NCBI RefSeq assembly: GCF_035582795.1
Contig: NC_134370.1
Coordinates: 42,457,501-42,521,500 of the forward strand
DNA: 64,000 nt
Origin: Mycteria americana
Taxonomy: Eukaryota > Chordata > Aves > Ciconiiformes > Ciconiidae
Reading direction: 5' to 3'
Shown here: piece after piece, positions 1-14,240 of the stretch
Layout: each line of letters opens with the position of its first letter
Numbering within the stretch: position 1 is the stretch's first letter
Made by a program: the position numbers and the translations under genes
Notes under the pieces: model-generated
What the model was told of the DNA's origin: nothing
Seen by the model: the letters and a program-made list of their open reading frames with translations, nothing else
The model's database searches: none

Positions 1-3000
1 TTTCAGAGCTCAGGTGGGATGCTCGCATCCAGCTTTTGCAATGCACATAAGGATGTGTGGGAAAACGGGTAAACAATTTGGGATCCTGGTGTGAAAGACT
101 TCCAGAGATGAGAGGGAAAACACACTTATTTTGTTTCACTGTCCAGTCTTGCTAGGTGGCACAGAGTATGTTGCATCCCAACAACTAGCAGCTCCAAAGA
201 CAACAAACAGCCAGATATAGTTTGTGTTATCTCACACAGCTGAAGCTTTGCTGGCAACCGTGGCTTACACAGTGCCTCAGTACCAGGCTCCCGCTTTTGA
301 CATATTTACAAAGAAAATATGCATTTCATCTCCTGAAAGGCTCAGCATTGTGGTTGGAGAGTGAGATGCTCCTGCGTCCCAAGAGGAAACCAGCTATCTT
401 TTGTCACTGTTCAGCCATTCCCCCCGCCCCGTTTTCAGGACCTGAGCATCCTCTTCTGGAAACAAAACCAGCCCTGCCCAACTCCCAGTCCCCACCTGCC
501 ATGGGATGGCACAAAAAGGAATAAAACGTCCTGCCTGGTTCCTCTTGCTCTCTCTCCCACCTTCCAGAAAATTTTGTCAGACATATGGATTTAAGAAAAC
601 CTGACAAATTTATGAACGATCTTGCTAGGTGTTGCTTATTTTGCAGCAGATGGATAAGCTGGTGCACAAGCCCCCCCTGTAATGCCCTAGTACTCAACTC
701 GGCCTTTGACTAGGAAGGTTTTTCTCCACCTTCTTCATTTTTTCCACACTTTCTGTGACCATACGCTTCTCTCACAGCTATGCCCTCCATAACCCTGCCA
801 CTGACACTATCCCCCAAAAGGTTTTGTTATTTCCTTAGACTGCTTTGCTTAAGATTTTATTTGCAGCATCTGACTTAGTGATACACTGACAGCAAACCTA
901 AATGCATCAATCAGATGTTGTCAGTGACACAGTAGTTGTAAGTGGCTAGTGATCACAAAAGGAAACTTTGTGGTTAAATAGCAAAAAAAGATATTTTTAG
1001 CCTAGGTATCAAGTTAAAAGATTTTAATAAGACACTCACCCAGCAGAATAGGCAGGTCAGCTAAGTACCTGGAGATACAATTTATTATCACAGCTGACAG
1101 AGTGCTGCCATAGCTCTGTTCAGGAGATGAATTATTCAGGATAGCACATTATCATAACCTTCACACAACGAAGCCTCCTTGGACAACAACCTCTTCTTCC
1201 TCAGCAGGCTTGCGGAGAGCTTTCCCACTACTCTCCCGAGCAAGAAGCCACTGCCCTGAGCTCTCTAGTCGAGTGGTCACAAAAGACAGACTTTTCAGGC
1301 AAGCCCCCTCTGCAGTCATCAACGCTGACACCGTGCCATGACGCTGACCCTCTGCCACCACGCTGACCATTTCAAGATGCAGGCTGTTCCTGCTTCTGCC
1401 TCTGCATAGGAGGGAGCAGAGGTTATGAGAAAGACTTAGTTCTACAGTTCAGCTTCCTTATCAAACAGCTCGAGATTTTTTTAAAAAGGCAGCATAAAAG
1501 TTAAATGCAGCTATGCCTGTATCTGCATTGCAATACTCACTAAACGTAGTTACGTGTTGCGATATACTTTTCATTTTCTTATTATGCTCAGCTTTTGTTT
1601 GAATAATCCTGTTTGGATCCAATGCAATGCTCGCTCCTGCATATATGCAACATCCATGACAACTTAAATAATTATTTCAAATCACTGGCTGACTTGGCAT
1701 AAAGCTTCTTTATCTAAAGTTTGTGGCATATGAAGGAAAGGCATATTTAGAAATGTAGATGATTAAGTGGAAAAGAAAAGATGCTGGGGAAAAAAGACAG
1801 TACAAGTAATTTTTTATGAAGTTTACGATTTTGAGAACTAAGCTTGAATACCTGTCTACCAGCAGCTCTTGACAAGACGATTAGCAATTCACTCACTATT
1901 AAACTAAAACCTCCATCAATTTTCACAAGAAACATTTACATTAATCTCCTACAGCACCACACGTTGCATTTGACTCAACTTTTGCTATCCATAGAGAAAT
2001 GAAACTGCACCCTTTCTAGGACTGGGGACAAAGCTGGCACGAGAGCAGAGTACCACCAGCTCCTGTCTCCTGGAGGAAGGGCAGGTGAGAAAGGAGGAGG
2101 GATGAGGAACGAGGGGAGACTATCCATGGGATCTTTACCAAACACTGGACCGTGCTGCAGCTGCTGTGCTAACATTCATTTAGCAGTATGGAAAGGGCTG
2201 TACTGGTCTGGGAGCTGATGCATTCAGGTGCATGCACCCTGGCACCACCCCAAAGGCCAAGCCCAGTGCCTCCTCCAGCCCAAACTAGCATAGATCTTGT
2301 GTTTTTGTTGTAGGAGACCTGGTATAGGAGCATGCTGCAAAACTATCTTTGCTTTCTCTCTCTTTAAATTGATCTCTGTTATACCTAGTTATATGCTCAG
2401 GACATACTTTTAACCAAAAAAATCCCTGATCCAAAGCAATAATCTTTTTAATTACTTTTAATATATAATTCAATTTTTAAATTTAACAAACCTCTATCCT
2501 CCTTCCCCAGTTCCATAGCTTGTTCTTAACCTGTATGCTGTATTATACACAGCTGAGGACCTCCATGCTGTTCTCTTCAGCCTGTATGCTCAGTGTCCAA
2601 TTTGCAGGTGTATTTAATGCATATGTTGACATTAGATGCACAATTTTTGTATTTGCATTAATGGGGAAAATAACTTTTCAGACTCATTATTTGGATGACT
2701 GGGTTGTAAGTGCAGAAGCTGACCTTTAACCAAAAATCTAGTCATTTCCTCAGTGATGCCATCGGAAGCAATGCAGCCCCTGAAGATGTGTACAACGATG
2801 GCACACGGCACTTTAGGCTCATGAACCTGCAGCATATGCAATGCCCACACGCAATACACCATGGAAGTGCCGCTCACTGCGTTTATTGTATCTATGGTTT
2901 TGATTCAAAATTAATGACATCTTAGTTTAAAATACGAACCTCTGCCTAGGTGGTTCAGAAGTGCCAAAAGCTTCCACTCTGGGCAGAACAGGATATGACA

Positions 3001-4639
3001 TTTGCAAGCAAGTAAAACTAAAGGAGAAGACAATAACTGATTTTTCACAATCCAAACTCTTCCTACAGTTACATCACCACCCACCTGGGGAAAAAAAGTC
3101 AGTCTTGTAATGGTTCAAAATGCCCATATTTTAGCTGGGAAACTTCTTCCCGTTTTGCCTGGGAGGGAGCAGGGATGAATACCTCTGTGGAGCCACCAGG
3201 ACTCCTTCCAGCAAGGAACGAAGATACCCAGGATTTTCCAGGAGATTTTGGACATGCTTGGAAGTTAGAGTCACATACAAAGAAGCCCAAGAAATTAGTC
3301 AATAAAGTTCAAATAAAAAAATATAATATACATGTACATTCCAGTTTCTACTTTGTAATCATTTATAGGTAATGACATAGAATATATATATGACATGCCA
3401 TCATATAACTCTCATTAACATGACTGCAAATACAGTTTCCATGCTATAGGCAAAGCAACATTTATTATGTGTTATTCTCACAAAGCCTGCTAGTTTCTGT
3501 GACTGGCGCTGAAGTCAACAGAAGCTGAAGACATCTTTGAGAAAATCTGATTTTATTCAGAGACCTCTGTATAGATTTAAGATCTCATCTTTGAGCTAAG
3601 AGACTTGGAAAAGTTTAGCTAAAAAATAAATAAAGCTCTGTCATATTTCTTCTGGATTAATTTGCAAATGAATACAGATTCATCTTCCTGCTGTGCCATG
3701 TCATTACAGAGGACTTAGAAGAGCTTCCTTCCTACATCAAGTTACAAAGTACTACACACAGTTCTGTTACTTTCTGGTGCCAAAATGTAAAAGCTCATTA
3801 CTTACATAATCTTAATCATAAAACATTTAGCAAACTTATGCACCTACTGTACACAGCATTGAGCTGAATAATAAAGTTGAGAGGATTTATTTTCTTTAAG
3901 CATGACACTAGTTGCCAAAACAGCATTAAAAGCTTTTCAAGGCAACAAAGATAGATGTTACTTACTTATTGCTCTGTGTTTTGACTCAGACAGCATAAAC
4001 ACATAAATAAATTTAATTAGATCTTGCCTGATGTTTCTGGCTTCTGGGCTGCAGCTCCCCACTGACTACAGTGGAAGACCCCAATGGCATGCAAAGCTGA
4101 AGCACAGCAATTGGAGGCTCATCCACCAGGTCTCAGTACAGACCGACTCCTTGCAACACTTCCCTATTACTAAACTCAAGTCAATACCTATAATGCAACA
4201 CCAGACAGTGGTAATGCGCACTCACAGAATCAAAGTGCAGTTTTACAGTAATGGAAAACAAAGTTATTTCAATTTAAGTAAGTACTAGAGAATATGCTTT
4301 CAGGCATTAATTATTGAGGAAGGATTCAGCTGGTCATTGGAAATTTCTACTTTAGACAAAAAAAATTAACATATTTTCCTCTTTTTTAAAGTAGACATGC
4401 ATGTCTAGTTCATTACCAGGAGGATGCAAAAGGAAAGAATACAGAGTAGAGCTGTGCCCATCAAAAAGATGCAAGAATTGTATTCAAATTCTACAAGAAC
4501 TCCCTTGGGGGTGATTCGTAGGGGATTTTTCCCCCCATTCAGGCCAGACTTGTTAGTAAGTTTCAGTATTACCTCTATTCAGACCTCTCCTCTTCTCATT
4601 TTCTGAATCAGTCCAAACAGCTTTATTGGGCTTTCCAGT
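1..4639. other. Intronic stretch, nothing specific
   Basis: AT-rich single-copy-looking sequence of RNLS intron 4. I found no exon, RNA gene or recognisable transposon. All open frames are short and without family resemblance. Confidence 0.6.
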
Positions 4640-4940
4640 TCTTGTGCTGGAAGAGAAGTTTATACTTCCAGAGACTGCTAATACAATGCAGCTATCTCTT
4701 CCAGGCTGAAGAACCCCAGGCTATTTAGTCATCCCTTGCCGAGAAGCCACTCCATGCCTCTGGCCATCCATGCCTGTGGGCATCTCTAAAGCTTTTTGAA
4801 TGATGAAAACACAGCTGCATGCAATATTGAAGTTGCAGGCACACCAAGGATGTATCTAGCAGCATCACGATATCCCCCTCTTCTGTTGTCTATTTAATTC
4901 AGGTTTAACATTCAGTTTCCTTTCACTGTCCTAGGGAGAG
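4640..4940 (-). mobile_element. Ancient CR1-type LINE fragment, reverse orientation
   Basis: Reverse-orientation CR1 wording is still readable: ccaggctgaagaacccca, then cacagctgcatgcaatatt, then ccccctcttctgttgtctat. It is much more diverged than the CR1 copies above and probably belongs to an old CR1 subfamily. No reading frame survives. Limits are approximate. Confidence 0.6.
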
Positions 4941-7900
4941 ATGAGCTTATATTTTCATTGGATCTCAAGCTGTCACTGAAGTTGGTCAGATCAGGTCTCT
5001 GCATCAGATATATGAAGTTACAATTGTTTTTTGCAATCACTTTACGTATTTATGGTTCCAATCACAAAACAAAAAGGGGACAGAAGAAACCATTGCCCTT
5101 TGCGAAGAGAAACAGAACACGTTATAGGGACTGGCATCTGTATTTACTTAAAACAGTATCTGAATGGAGCTGGTGGATCATGGTGAGAAGCGGCAGTGTT
5201 GGAAGCATTGTGCTGACACGACTTTTGGAAATGAGTGGAAGAACACATACAGAAGATGATCCAATCAACTTGCATCTTACTTGAGTAGGCCAACTACACA
5301 ACCACACAATGAAGAGAAAAACACTAGAGAAAGAGACGTCTCTTCCTCCCCATTCCTTCTGCTATCGCTTACCTGGCTTTCTGTCATGAGGAAGGCCCAG
5401 TCTCTTCTCTGAGCACATCTGAGCCCACCATTAGCACTTTTGCTGGCCTTTACTTTGTAGTGCAAGTTTAGTAATACCTTGTATTTCCACGTATTTTCCA
5501 GGTGAGGAATCTACAAATAGGAGGAGCTCGGCCTAATGAAAACTGAACAGCAGCCTGAGTGGCCAGTCTGGTCTATCTCCTTGCCTTTGACACTGACCTG
5601 CAACATGGCCTCGGGCAAGTCATGTAACCTTCCGATACACAGGTTTTCTAGTGCTAAACCAAAAGTAATTATAATGATCTTTCTCATAACATTGTGGGAA
5701 TTAATCAATCAAATTCCTTCCTAAACAGTAAATGTAGTACAACTGAAGTAGAAGATGCAGCCAAGAAGTGGTTTGCTGCCATCCTCTCTTCCTGTGATAG
5801 TACAGCTATAGTTTTCGTATGTTTTTTACTAGTAAGGAAAGATTTTGTTAAATACTGGAGGATCTGTCTGCTGCTTTAACTATTTAAGAAAAATGGTTAC
5901 TGGGGAACTAAATGACCTTACACATCTGTAGGGAATTTTTGGACATCTATTCTACCGTTAATTCTCAATATTAAGTTTTGTTTTCTCAACTCATCATAAA
6001 CAGCCTCCCTTTTTTAATATTATTAATAACCATGATTTCTATCTGCCACATAATTTAGCTTAAATGTTTCCAAGCTGCTTCTCTTCAGTTCATTAGTTTG
6101 GCCTGAAGTTGCCCACATATTTTATCATCCTCAGATGGGTCATCTAACAGCTCTGCTAATCTCCACTAATCTCCTTCTACTACAGTAAACCTGCACCTAT
6201 TGACAAGGACCTCACTGCATACTGATACATCTCTTGGAAAGGAGAGTGTTGGACCTAGCGAGAATGGTGTTCTCCCAGAATTACTCTCCTGATGCACGGC
6301 TAGGCACATCTCCAATCACACTGACCTTGTGTGGTCACTTCACTGAAGAAATGTGAACTGCACTGTATTTACTGATTTTGCCATACCTTGAAGTAAGTTG
6401 GATATCTGACTTCTGTAAGAGATGTAAGCCATGATGGTACAGTCAAACATGTACATGGATATGAATATAATTTAATATGTTTTTTTTAAATCTGCAAAGA
6501 ATGATTCCCTTATGGAGAGGATAGGAATCAGCTGCGTAATCTATTCTGCTTCCACCATAGCAAAGCTGGGACCAGTATTAAAGCAAAGAAGCAAACAAAA
6601 AGCAGTGTAGAACAGATCCCAAAATGTAAACGGATTCTGAAGTAGTATGACGAGTCCTGCAACCACTCAGGAGAGGCAGAGTTGCTGCAAGGAGATGGTT
6701 TTCCTCATTTGATAAAGTTCTATCCTCTCCCTTGGATCACTGAGCTGAAAACCCAAGAAATATTGAATCCTACTGTTCATGTCGCCATATGCTGAGGAAA
6801 GTGTCCGCTAATTAAAAGGCAAAAGGATCATGATCAGAAAGCTGCCAGTGAGAAGTGGAGGAATGGCACTGGCACAAAGACATGCCAATATCGAGGTGCT
6901 AGAAAATTCATGACAAATCACACACAAATATTTGCAGAAAAAAGGACTAAATTATATTTGGAGGATGTCTGTGATTTTCCACTGTTGGGAGAAAGCTTCT
7001 CATCACAAGCTTAAACACTGAATACATTTAAATGTAATTTAAACTCCCAATGAGGCTTTCAAGTCGATATTTTCAAAGGCGTACAAATTATTCCAGAGGA
7101 TGGGCTTGTACTCCACTAAGACAAGACTGAGAGAACTGTGCTTGGTTTGTCAATACACTTACCTATAAGACAAGCAGTAGGAAGATGCAATAGGTTTCAA
7201 GGGAAGAGAGGAAGACATAAGGTAGAAAGTTAGAGATATTTAGAGAGATGATGCAAGGCAAAGACACTTGTTTCTCACCTCATTACCATGGAAAGCAAAT
7301 ACTGGCTAAATGCGACCCACCACAAATGGGCATGTGTAAACACAATGCCCATACCAGGGCCTACACTACCTAGCACTAGTAGCTTTCTGATTATCAGCCT
7401 TTTGCATAATCACATCTAATTCCTCCCTGTCTCAGAGGATTTTTATGAAGCCTTAAATTCACCCCAAATACTTTTTAAAAGCAGCCAGTAAATGCACCTG
7501 CCTGCCTTATCACTACTTTAGGGGGTTGTGGGGAAGGAAATAAAACCATAAACTTTATTTAAAGAGGAAAATAAAACTTTTCTGAAGAGCACATGTATTA
7601 TAAAACATAGTATCTAATGGGAAACTTTATTTTTAGAAGCTGTCTGCACTGTAATAATTAGTTCAACAGAATTTAGGACATGCAGTTTCAGGAATCCACA
7701 TCCTGAGATAAAGGTACATAATACTGGAGCATCACAAGGCTGATGTTCTTTATAATCATGTCACGAACATCTACAGATCCAAATTTGGTTAGAATTTAAA
7801 GCCTAACATTCACAATAGTGTAACAAAATGTTAAAAAAAATGAAATCCATTTATTTTCATTTGAGGAATATCTAAGCAGTCTTGAAAGATAAAGCAAATC

Positions 7901-10900
7901 CACTTGCTGGGGAAGAAAAGTCTATTGGACAATAGGAAATGCCAGGACTTTACAACTACCTGCCTGGACAGATGCTTCCTGCAGGAAATAAGAAATTCTT
8001 ACCCACCACATCTTTCAGAATTTGAATGACTCTCATCTTCTCTAAAAATGCCCCAGATAAACCATTTTCTTTTAATCTCACACCAAGTTATGTTAGCTTT
8101 AATATCAACTACCAGAACTGTGAAATACACAATAATCCTCCTCAATTAAGCAAAAAGACCCAGGATATAAAATGCCACTTAGAACTACACATGCCATACT
8201 GACACTGTCCATAGGTAGAGCACACATGAGATTTGCCCTTTCTTTTTTTTTTTTTTAAATCAAATAGGTTGTGGCTGTATTTCTTTGTTTTCTATTTTGC
8301 TTTTATTTTTTTTCCCTGCAGCTGAATTAGTTATAGAGTTTATGGGGCTTTCCTCCCAGAAGTTCTAATAAAGCAAAGACTGAAAAGCTGAAACAAACAG
8401 TTTTATCCTTTTACTATTTTTAGAAGCATATTTGAATTCTTATGTGCATATTGCAGTAACTAAAAGGGCAGAGGAGAGGGGAAAACATAATTTCCGATGT
8501 ATTCCAGCACTGCAAATTGGAGAATCTGAAGCAGCAGATAGAAAGGGATAGGAAGGAGATAAAAGGGAAGAAATCAGGACTGAATAAAGAAATGCAAGGA
8601 GATAAACAGAAGGGCAGATGAGAATCAAGGCACCAGGCGGTAGAAGAAAGACAACATGAAATACATGGCAATAGGGCAGGAGGAAAAGACAATGGAAAAC
8701 ATGGTAGAGGTAACAGATTTACAAACAAAAAAGTTTAAGGAAAATCACTTTTCAAAAGGAAAGTGAAGGACATATCAAGGAAAATGTGTACTAAATGAGG
8801 AAAACATAGAACTGAAGTTACGAGAGGCAGACCAGCATGAAGGCTCACAACCGAGGTTAGCAGACACTTTCGTGCATTTCCATGGCAGATGTTCTGCCTC
8901 CCTAAATTTAGAAGAGACAATGGGATGAATCCTTTTACTGAATTGGCAGGGTACTTTATTTTTGATTATGTGGTTTAAGTTGCCTTGGCTGGTGCTAAGT
9001 GTCTGAAAGCCTTGACCATATTCTGGTACCTTCACTATGGGTAATGTGGGTTTTGGAGATATTGCTTATGCTAAAATCATTTTTCTGTTTTCTCCTTCAA
9101 GTGTCCAGTGTTTTGCAGCACATGCCAGTTTGAGGGTCTGTGCACTTTCTTCAGGTCCAGCCCTTAGCCACATAATAGGCAGACTCTTTAGTTCCTGATG
9201 TTTTCAGACTAAAATTTAAACAAATATTTAATGCTGAAATAAGGGACACAAAAGATGTGCTAGTGGAATAAATCTATTTTGTTGGACACTGCTGAGATTG
9301 TTACCAACAGGAGTCCATCCAAATGGAGACATTTAAGTAAGGTTCACAGACGTCACTCGGTCCTTAAGAAAAAAGATGACTGGAATTTATTTTGCTTCTG
9401 CAGTTAACAGTCTAAAAAAAACAATCTTTGCTTTTAAAATGTCTCACATAACTCAGGCAAGTTCAGTTGATGACAGTGAACTCAACATTTAATGCAGGGT
9501 TGCCTGCAATTGCAGAAAATTAGACGTTATGCTCTCAGTGGACCACAGCGGCTCATGCTGCTACTGCTAACACCACTATGTCTGTCGAGGATTGCTCTGC
9601 TTCCCCAGGTAGGGTCTACAGACAGCTTTTGTGTGCATTGCTCTACATTTTACAGCTCAAACAGGAAATAAGTTTATGGGGTTTTGTACTGGATGTCTCC
9701 TATCAACCAGAGGTTAGTGGAGCAGCTGTCATTGTAATCTTTACAGTTCTGGATTAAAACTGATGACTGACTTAACAAATTAAATGTCTCTGCTTACTGA
9801 TGTAAACTATAGGAAACCTGCAGTCTATGGTTACCAACATTTTACTGAAGCTAAGACAGTTACCGCTTTAAGGTTTTGTTTTTTTTTTTTAAAAAGATTT
9901 TTGAATTGTTTAAAGATTACTCTCTCTAACTCAGCATCTGGTTACCAAATATAAATTAAGATTTCCACCCATTCCCCAACAGGGAATACCTCAGGCTCTA
10001 GGAGACATTGTCAGAACTTAAAAAACTCTTTAAAGATTTCCACTGTAACTGCTGAAAAGAATAACCTAGGGAGCTGCTTTTCTTCTCCCAAATATGCTAT
10101 GCGAGTTGTGATTTACTATGTGAACTGCAGAACCATGCCAGAACAGATCTCTCTATCATAAAGTACCTTAAAGAATTATTATACTCTATAACTGAATGTG
10201 CAGCACCACTATCAGTACCAAACAATTTTTGAGTTCATTCTACATTTTCAGAAAACAAACCGAAAGGCTAAGAGAATAAACAAATAAACCTGAATAATGA
10301 TTCAGGTCCACCAGTAGGTGCAATGGTAAAATACACTAAAAATACAATGAATGCAGAAATGTTCATTTGTTTGTTGTCCAAATATAGATTAAAAGGAAGA
10401 GGACTTGTATCACATAAGGATGGATGACAAAAAATCTTCAAATACAGAAATACAGTACTGAGAAGGCTGTTACTATTTATAAAGACTTGACTAGCAACAA
10501 ATAATAGATAGTTTCCAGTCAATAGTACTAAACCAGCTGGTTGATCTTGCTGTCACCTCTTTGATGTAGATTTTTAACATAACCTGGAATTCTAGGGAAA
10601 TCACAGAGATGTGGAAGGGTTTGAATATTGTGCCAGAAGGACAAACAGAAGTGACTCAGGTAGGGGAAAAAAGCTGACATCAGTGCCCAAGCATAGTGAG
10701 TGAAATCTGATGGGGAGCTCACTTAATAAAAATGACAGAATTAATGGCAACATGGCTCCAAAATAGGTCTTCCTGAATAAATCTAACCTCTCTTCAGAGG
10801 GACCGCCCATTTGGCTGATTAAAGTACATAAAGGCAACACATGAATCCTTTTAAGGTATACAACTTAGCCCTGTATGGCATAATGCTTAAAAGACAGCAT

Positions 10901-10924
10901 CATACTATAACGATAAAGCACATG
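4941..10924. other. Intronic stretch, mostly featureless
   Basis: AT-rich sequence with short homopolymers (for example the T run near 8250 and near 9880) and the purine-rich part at 8.46-8.80 kb. Nothing else was recognised. Confidence 0.55.
8460..8800. repeat. Purine-rich stretch
   Basis: The plus strand is dominated by A and G (many gaaag, ggag and gaga words) for about 340 bases, giving Ser/Leu/Phe/Cys-rich accidental frames on the other strand. It is not a clean tandem repeat. Confidence 0.6.
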
Positions 10925-11290
10925 CTAAATGGGTTAAGAACTGGTTGGCTGACAGGTCTCGAGGAGCAGCTGTCAGCAGGTATTTCTAGCGGGTCTCTGC
11001 AGAGACTGGTAAGAAGCTTAAAAGTATACAAACAATTTAATTGCTGAAAAATTAATGGCAATGAAATTTGCTAATGGCACAAAGTCTGTCTGAGTGGGCA
11101 GTGATGCATGATCTGTATCACCATGCAGGAAGCTGGAGTAGCAAGTAGGAGGAGAGCTTAAATTTGTGTACAATATTTATCAGATGCATACTGAAATACT
11201 GTGTCCAATTTTGATCTTAAAAAGGATCTGGAAGAAAAAGATGTCTGAGAGGTGGGATAATTAAAGAAGCTCAGTGCTTCTCTAGACAGG
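10925..11290 (+). mobile_element. Ancient CR1-type LINE fragment
   Basis: Heavily decayed but ordered CR1 landmarks: aactggttggctgacaggtc, a shortened GVPQG-coding region (tagcgggtctctgcag), aaatttgctaatggcacaaa (the degraded FADD region), gaaatactgtgtccaattt (the EYCVQF region) and gagaggtgggataat. Order and spacing are right for an internally deleted old CR1. Confidence 0.6.
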
Positions 11291-12279
11291 GAATTCCTGT
11301 CACTAGGAGGATCTGCAGCTGGCCCCAGAAAAACACTTCAAGAGCCAACAACTAGAAAGAGAAGTTTTCAAAAGCACAGTTGGTTAACTAACAGATGCTT
11401 CATCTTTGATGGTTTCTGTAAACCCAGAATGAATCTCTCTACTGAAGTATGCTTTATTGTCATCTAGGTTACTGGGCTTAATACAGAAGGTATCTGGATG
11501 AAAGGTGATGGCCTGTGACATACCAGCAAATAGACACTGATCCAATGATCTGCTCCGTCCTTTCAAACTTTAAGCAATTTGTAAGACCTGGGCAAACTCT
11601 ACCCTCTGATATCAATCCACAGATTTCAATGAGTTTGAAACAATTTCATGCTTACTCACCTAGGCAAAACCCACTCCTCATCAAAGCAGGGAATGAATTA
11701 TGGGAGGGCAAGCATTCAAAGTTTGGCTTTCCTTCCAAAGGCTTGGTTGATTTATGTACTGGGAGCATACAGACTGTGCTCTCATAAGGAAAGGGAACTC
11801 AGATGAGGAGTACAGGGGAGTTTGCTGCACTGGCCTTTCCAACTGCACCTTTAGACAGGAGCTCTGAAGGAATGGGTGGTGCTCCCTCTCTCCCTTGCCC
11901 CACTGCATCAACCGTATGACTCATGTAAGTCAAGATCAAAACATGACTTCCCCACATATAACAACTGACCTCGTATCTAAGATAGGAAAGTGATACTCTA
12001 TTATATGCCTCTCAGTGATTCTGGTTCTTCATACTGCATGCAGTCTGACAGAGGAAACAGCACTCAATTACTGACTAGACACAAGGCCATATAGATAAAA
12101 TAGCTGCTATTATTTAAAAAAACAGCTGTCAGGAACAGCTATCAAACAGCCTCTCATTTCAAGAGAGTAACTGTCTGGCATTAGTGAATAATTCTTAAGG
12201 AATAGGCAGGCCAAGGAAACTTCCCATTTTGGCAGTGGAGCCTTAGTTAAAAAGAAATTTTAAGTTTTATACAAACTTC

Positions 12280-12400
12280 GGGGCGGGGGGGGGGGGGGGG
12301 GGGGACGGGACACGGACACCTTTAATAAAAAAAAAAAAAAAAACCACACACACACACAAAAACCACCACCACCACCAAAACCCCAAAAAACCCAAAACAC
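12280..12400. repeat. Poly-G / poly-A / CA / CCA compound simple repeat
   Basis: A run of 20 G (12285-12304, preceded by ggggc) is followed within 25 bases by 17 A (12327-12343), then a short CA array, a CCA array and an A/C-rich tail. The whole block is low complexity and explains an odd Gly/Phe/Pro minus-strand frame there. Confidence 0.95.
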
Positions 12401-14179
12401 TCCAGTGTATCCCAAGTTGCCTGCTTGGTAAGAAAATGTGTCAGGATCAAGCCTCAGGCTGTGAAGAGCGGAGGTGAACAGCAATTGGCCTCAACCTGTT
12501 GTGGCACTGCCACTTACTTCAACATGGCCCTCTGGCATTACTACAGCTGTGTACCCCAGACAGCGCATTTCCTCCTCCTCCCCAGGATTGATTCACACAG
12601 CCCTTCTGCCTTACCGCTTGCGACTTGGATGAGTGGCTAAGGGGAAGACAGGAGCTCACAAGCAGCCAGGCATTTAAGCTCAGAAAGCAGGATGCAGTAT
12701 CTGTCCCTCCACCAGCGTACAGCCGTGTGCACAAAGCACTGGTGGCACTGCCATCTGCTGCAAGAGAGCTGAATGTCAGCCAAAGGCATGGCTGAAACAC
12801 AAAGCAGCACAAATCACCTTCAATTCTTAGGCATGAATGGTCATGCAGGATGGCATTAAAGGCAACTGTCTTTGCTGTGTGAAGCATTAGGTTGCTATAT
12901 AAGCATCATCAAACTTCAGCATCTCCAGGTCCTGGGTCAGGCTTTGAAAGTAAGTGGAAGGCTCTCTCTGTTTGTCTTTGAGACATTGATTTATTTTTTC
13001 ATATTTAAAACTTCTCTCACTAGTTATACAAAGTATAAAATTAATTTTTCAGACATGGTCAAAGAAGCTTAGAATTTAAGGTGACTCTTCAACTCTGGAT
13101 TTAAAACACAAACCGAAACCAAACCCACCATATGTTGCAGAATAAAACTGATACCACTGTAACCACATGAAAAATACTATCATGATAGTTGTAAAAAAAT
13201 TATTTCTATTTCTGAATAGCTGTCTGATATAATCAAAGTTCTCTGCCAAAAACTGCCAGAGAAAAAATACTCTTGCAGCCCCCCTCCCCCTCCCTGCCAA
13301 CAAACTCATGGCAGGAAAAAAAATGTAAAGAATAATAGTAGAATTATGTTGGCAGATTAAAAAAAAAAAATCTTCTGTGGAGTAGAATTACATTTTAAAA
13401 AGGACCAAGTTCTTGATCAAGAACTACAAATTTGGGACCAAATATCTTCATTCACAGCAAAAATCCCACTGATGCTCACGGGAAGTCTATCTGGGCTGAA
13501 CTGTTTACTGAAAAAACATCTAGCTTGCAAAGTAACCGTGGTAATAAGCACCACTTCATTGGAAAAGATAATACTGGTAATTTCCTGGGCAACATTTAAC
13601 TCTGCCCTTTTATTATGTGTTGCATCATTGTTAATTCATATCTAGTAAGGAGCAAAGATTCAAAAGGTCTTCAATTAACACACTTAAAGCTGAATAAAAC
13701 TGCAACTGTGTCTTCAGGCTACTGTTCCAAAGGTTCACTCCCAATCACTAGGATTGGAAAGGACTTATTTTCCACAAATCCCTTCATTGTGACAGGTCCA
13801 AGTCCCACAGAAAGGCAACAGAAACCCATTAAGTGAGTGGTCCAGGCATTGCAGAGTATTATGTCTCTTCCCAGGATCAACTCATGTATGTTTAAATATA
13901 ATCCAGAATAAGCAGCTAAATGTTATCACATTAGTAGTAAATAACAGCAGTGCTTTTCAACTTAAACAGACAACCCAAAATAGGAAATGTCTTTTGGAGG
14001 AATAAAAATCCCAGGAAAACCTTGTTATATTTCAGAGCATTCTGCTGAAAACCTGCTGGCACAGGTTCTTGCCCTACAAGAATCTCTGAACAACCAGTTA
14101 CTGAAGGAAAAATCAATTACAGCTCAGTCCCTTCCGCAGGAAACTGATCCGGTATTTTCTCACCTGACTAACCAGAAGT

Positions 14180-14240
14180 CAGAAAAAAAAAAAAAAAAAC
14201 AAACAAAAAAACAAACACCACAACAAAACAAAGAAAACCT
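14180..14240. repeat. A-rich simple repeat
   Basis: A run of 17 A followed by caaacaaaaaaacaaac and similar A/C-rich text. Low complexity, nothing coding. Confidence 0.9.
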
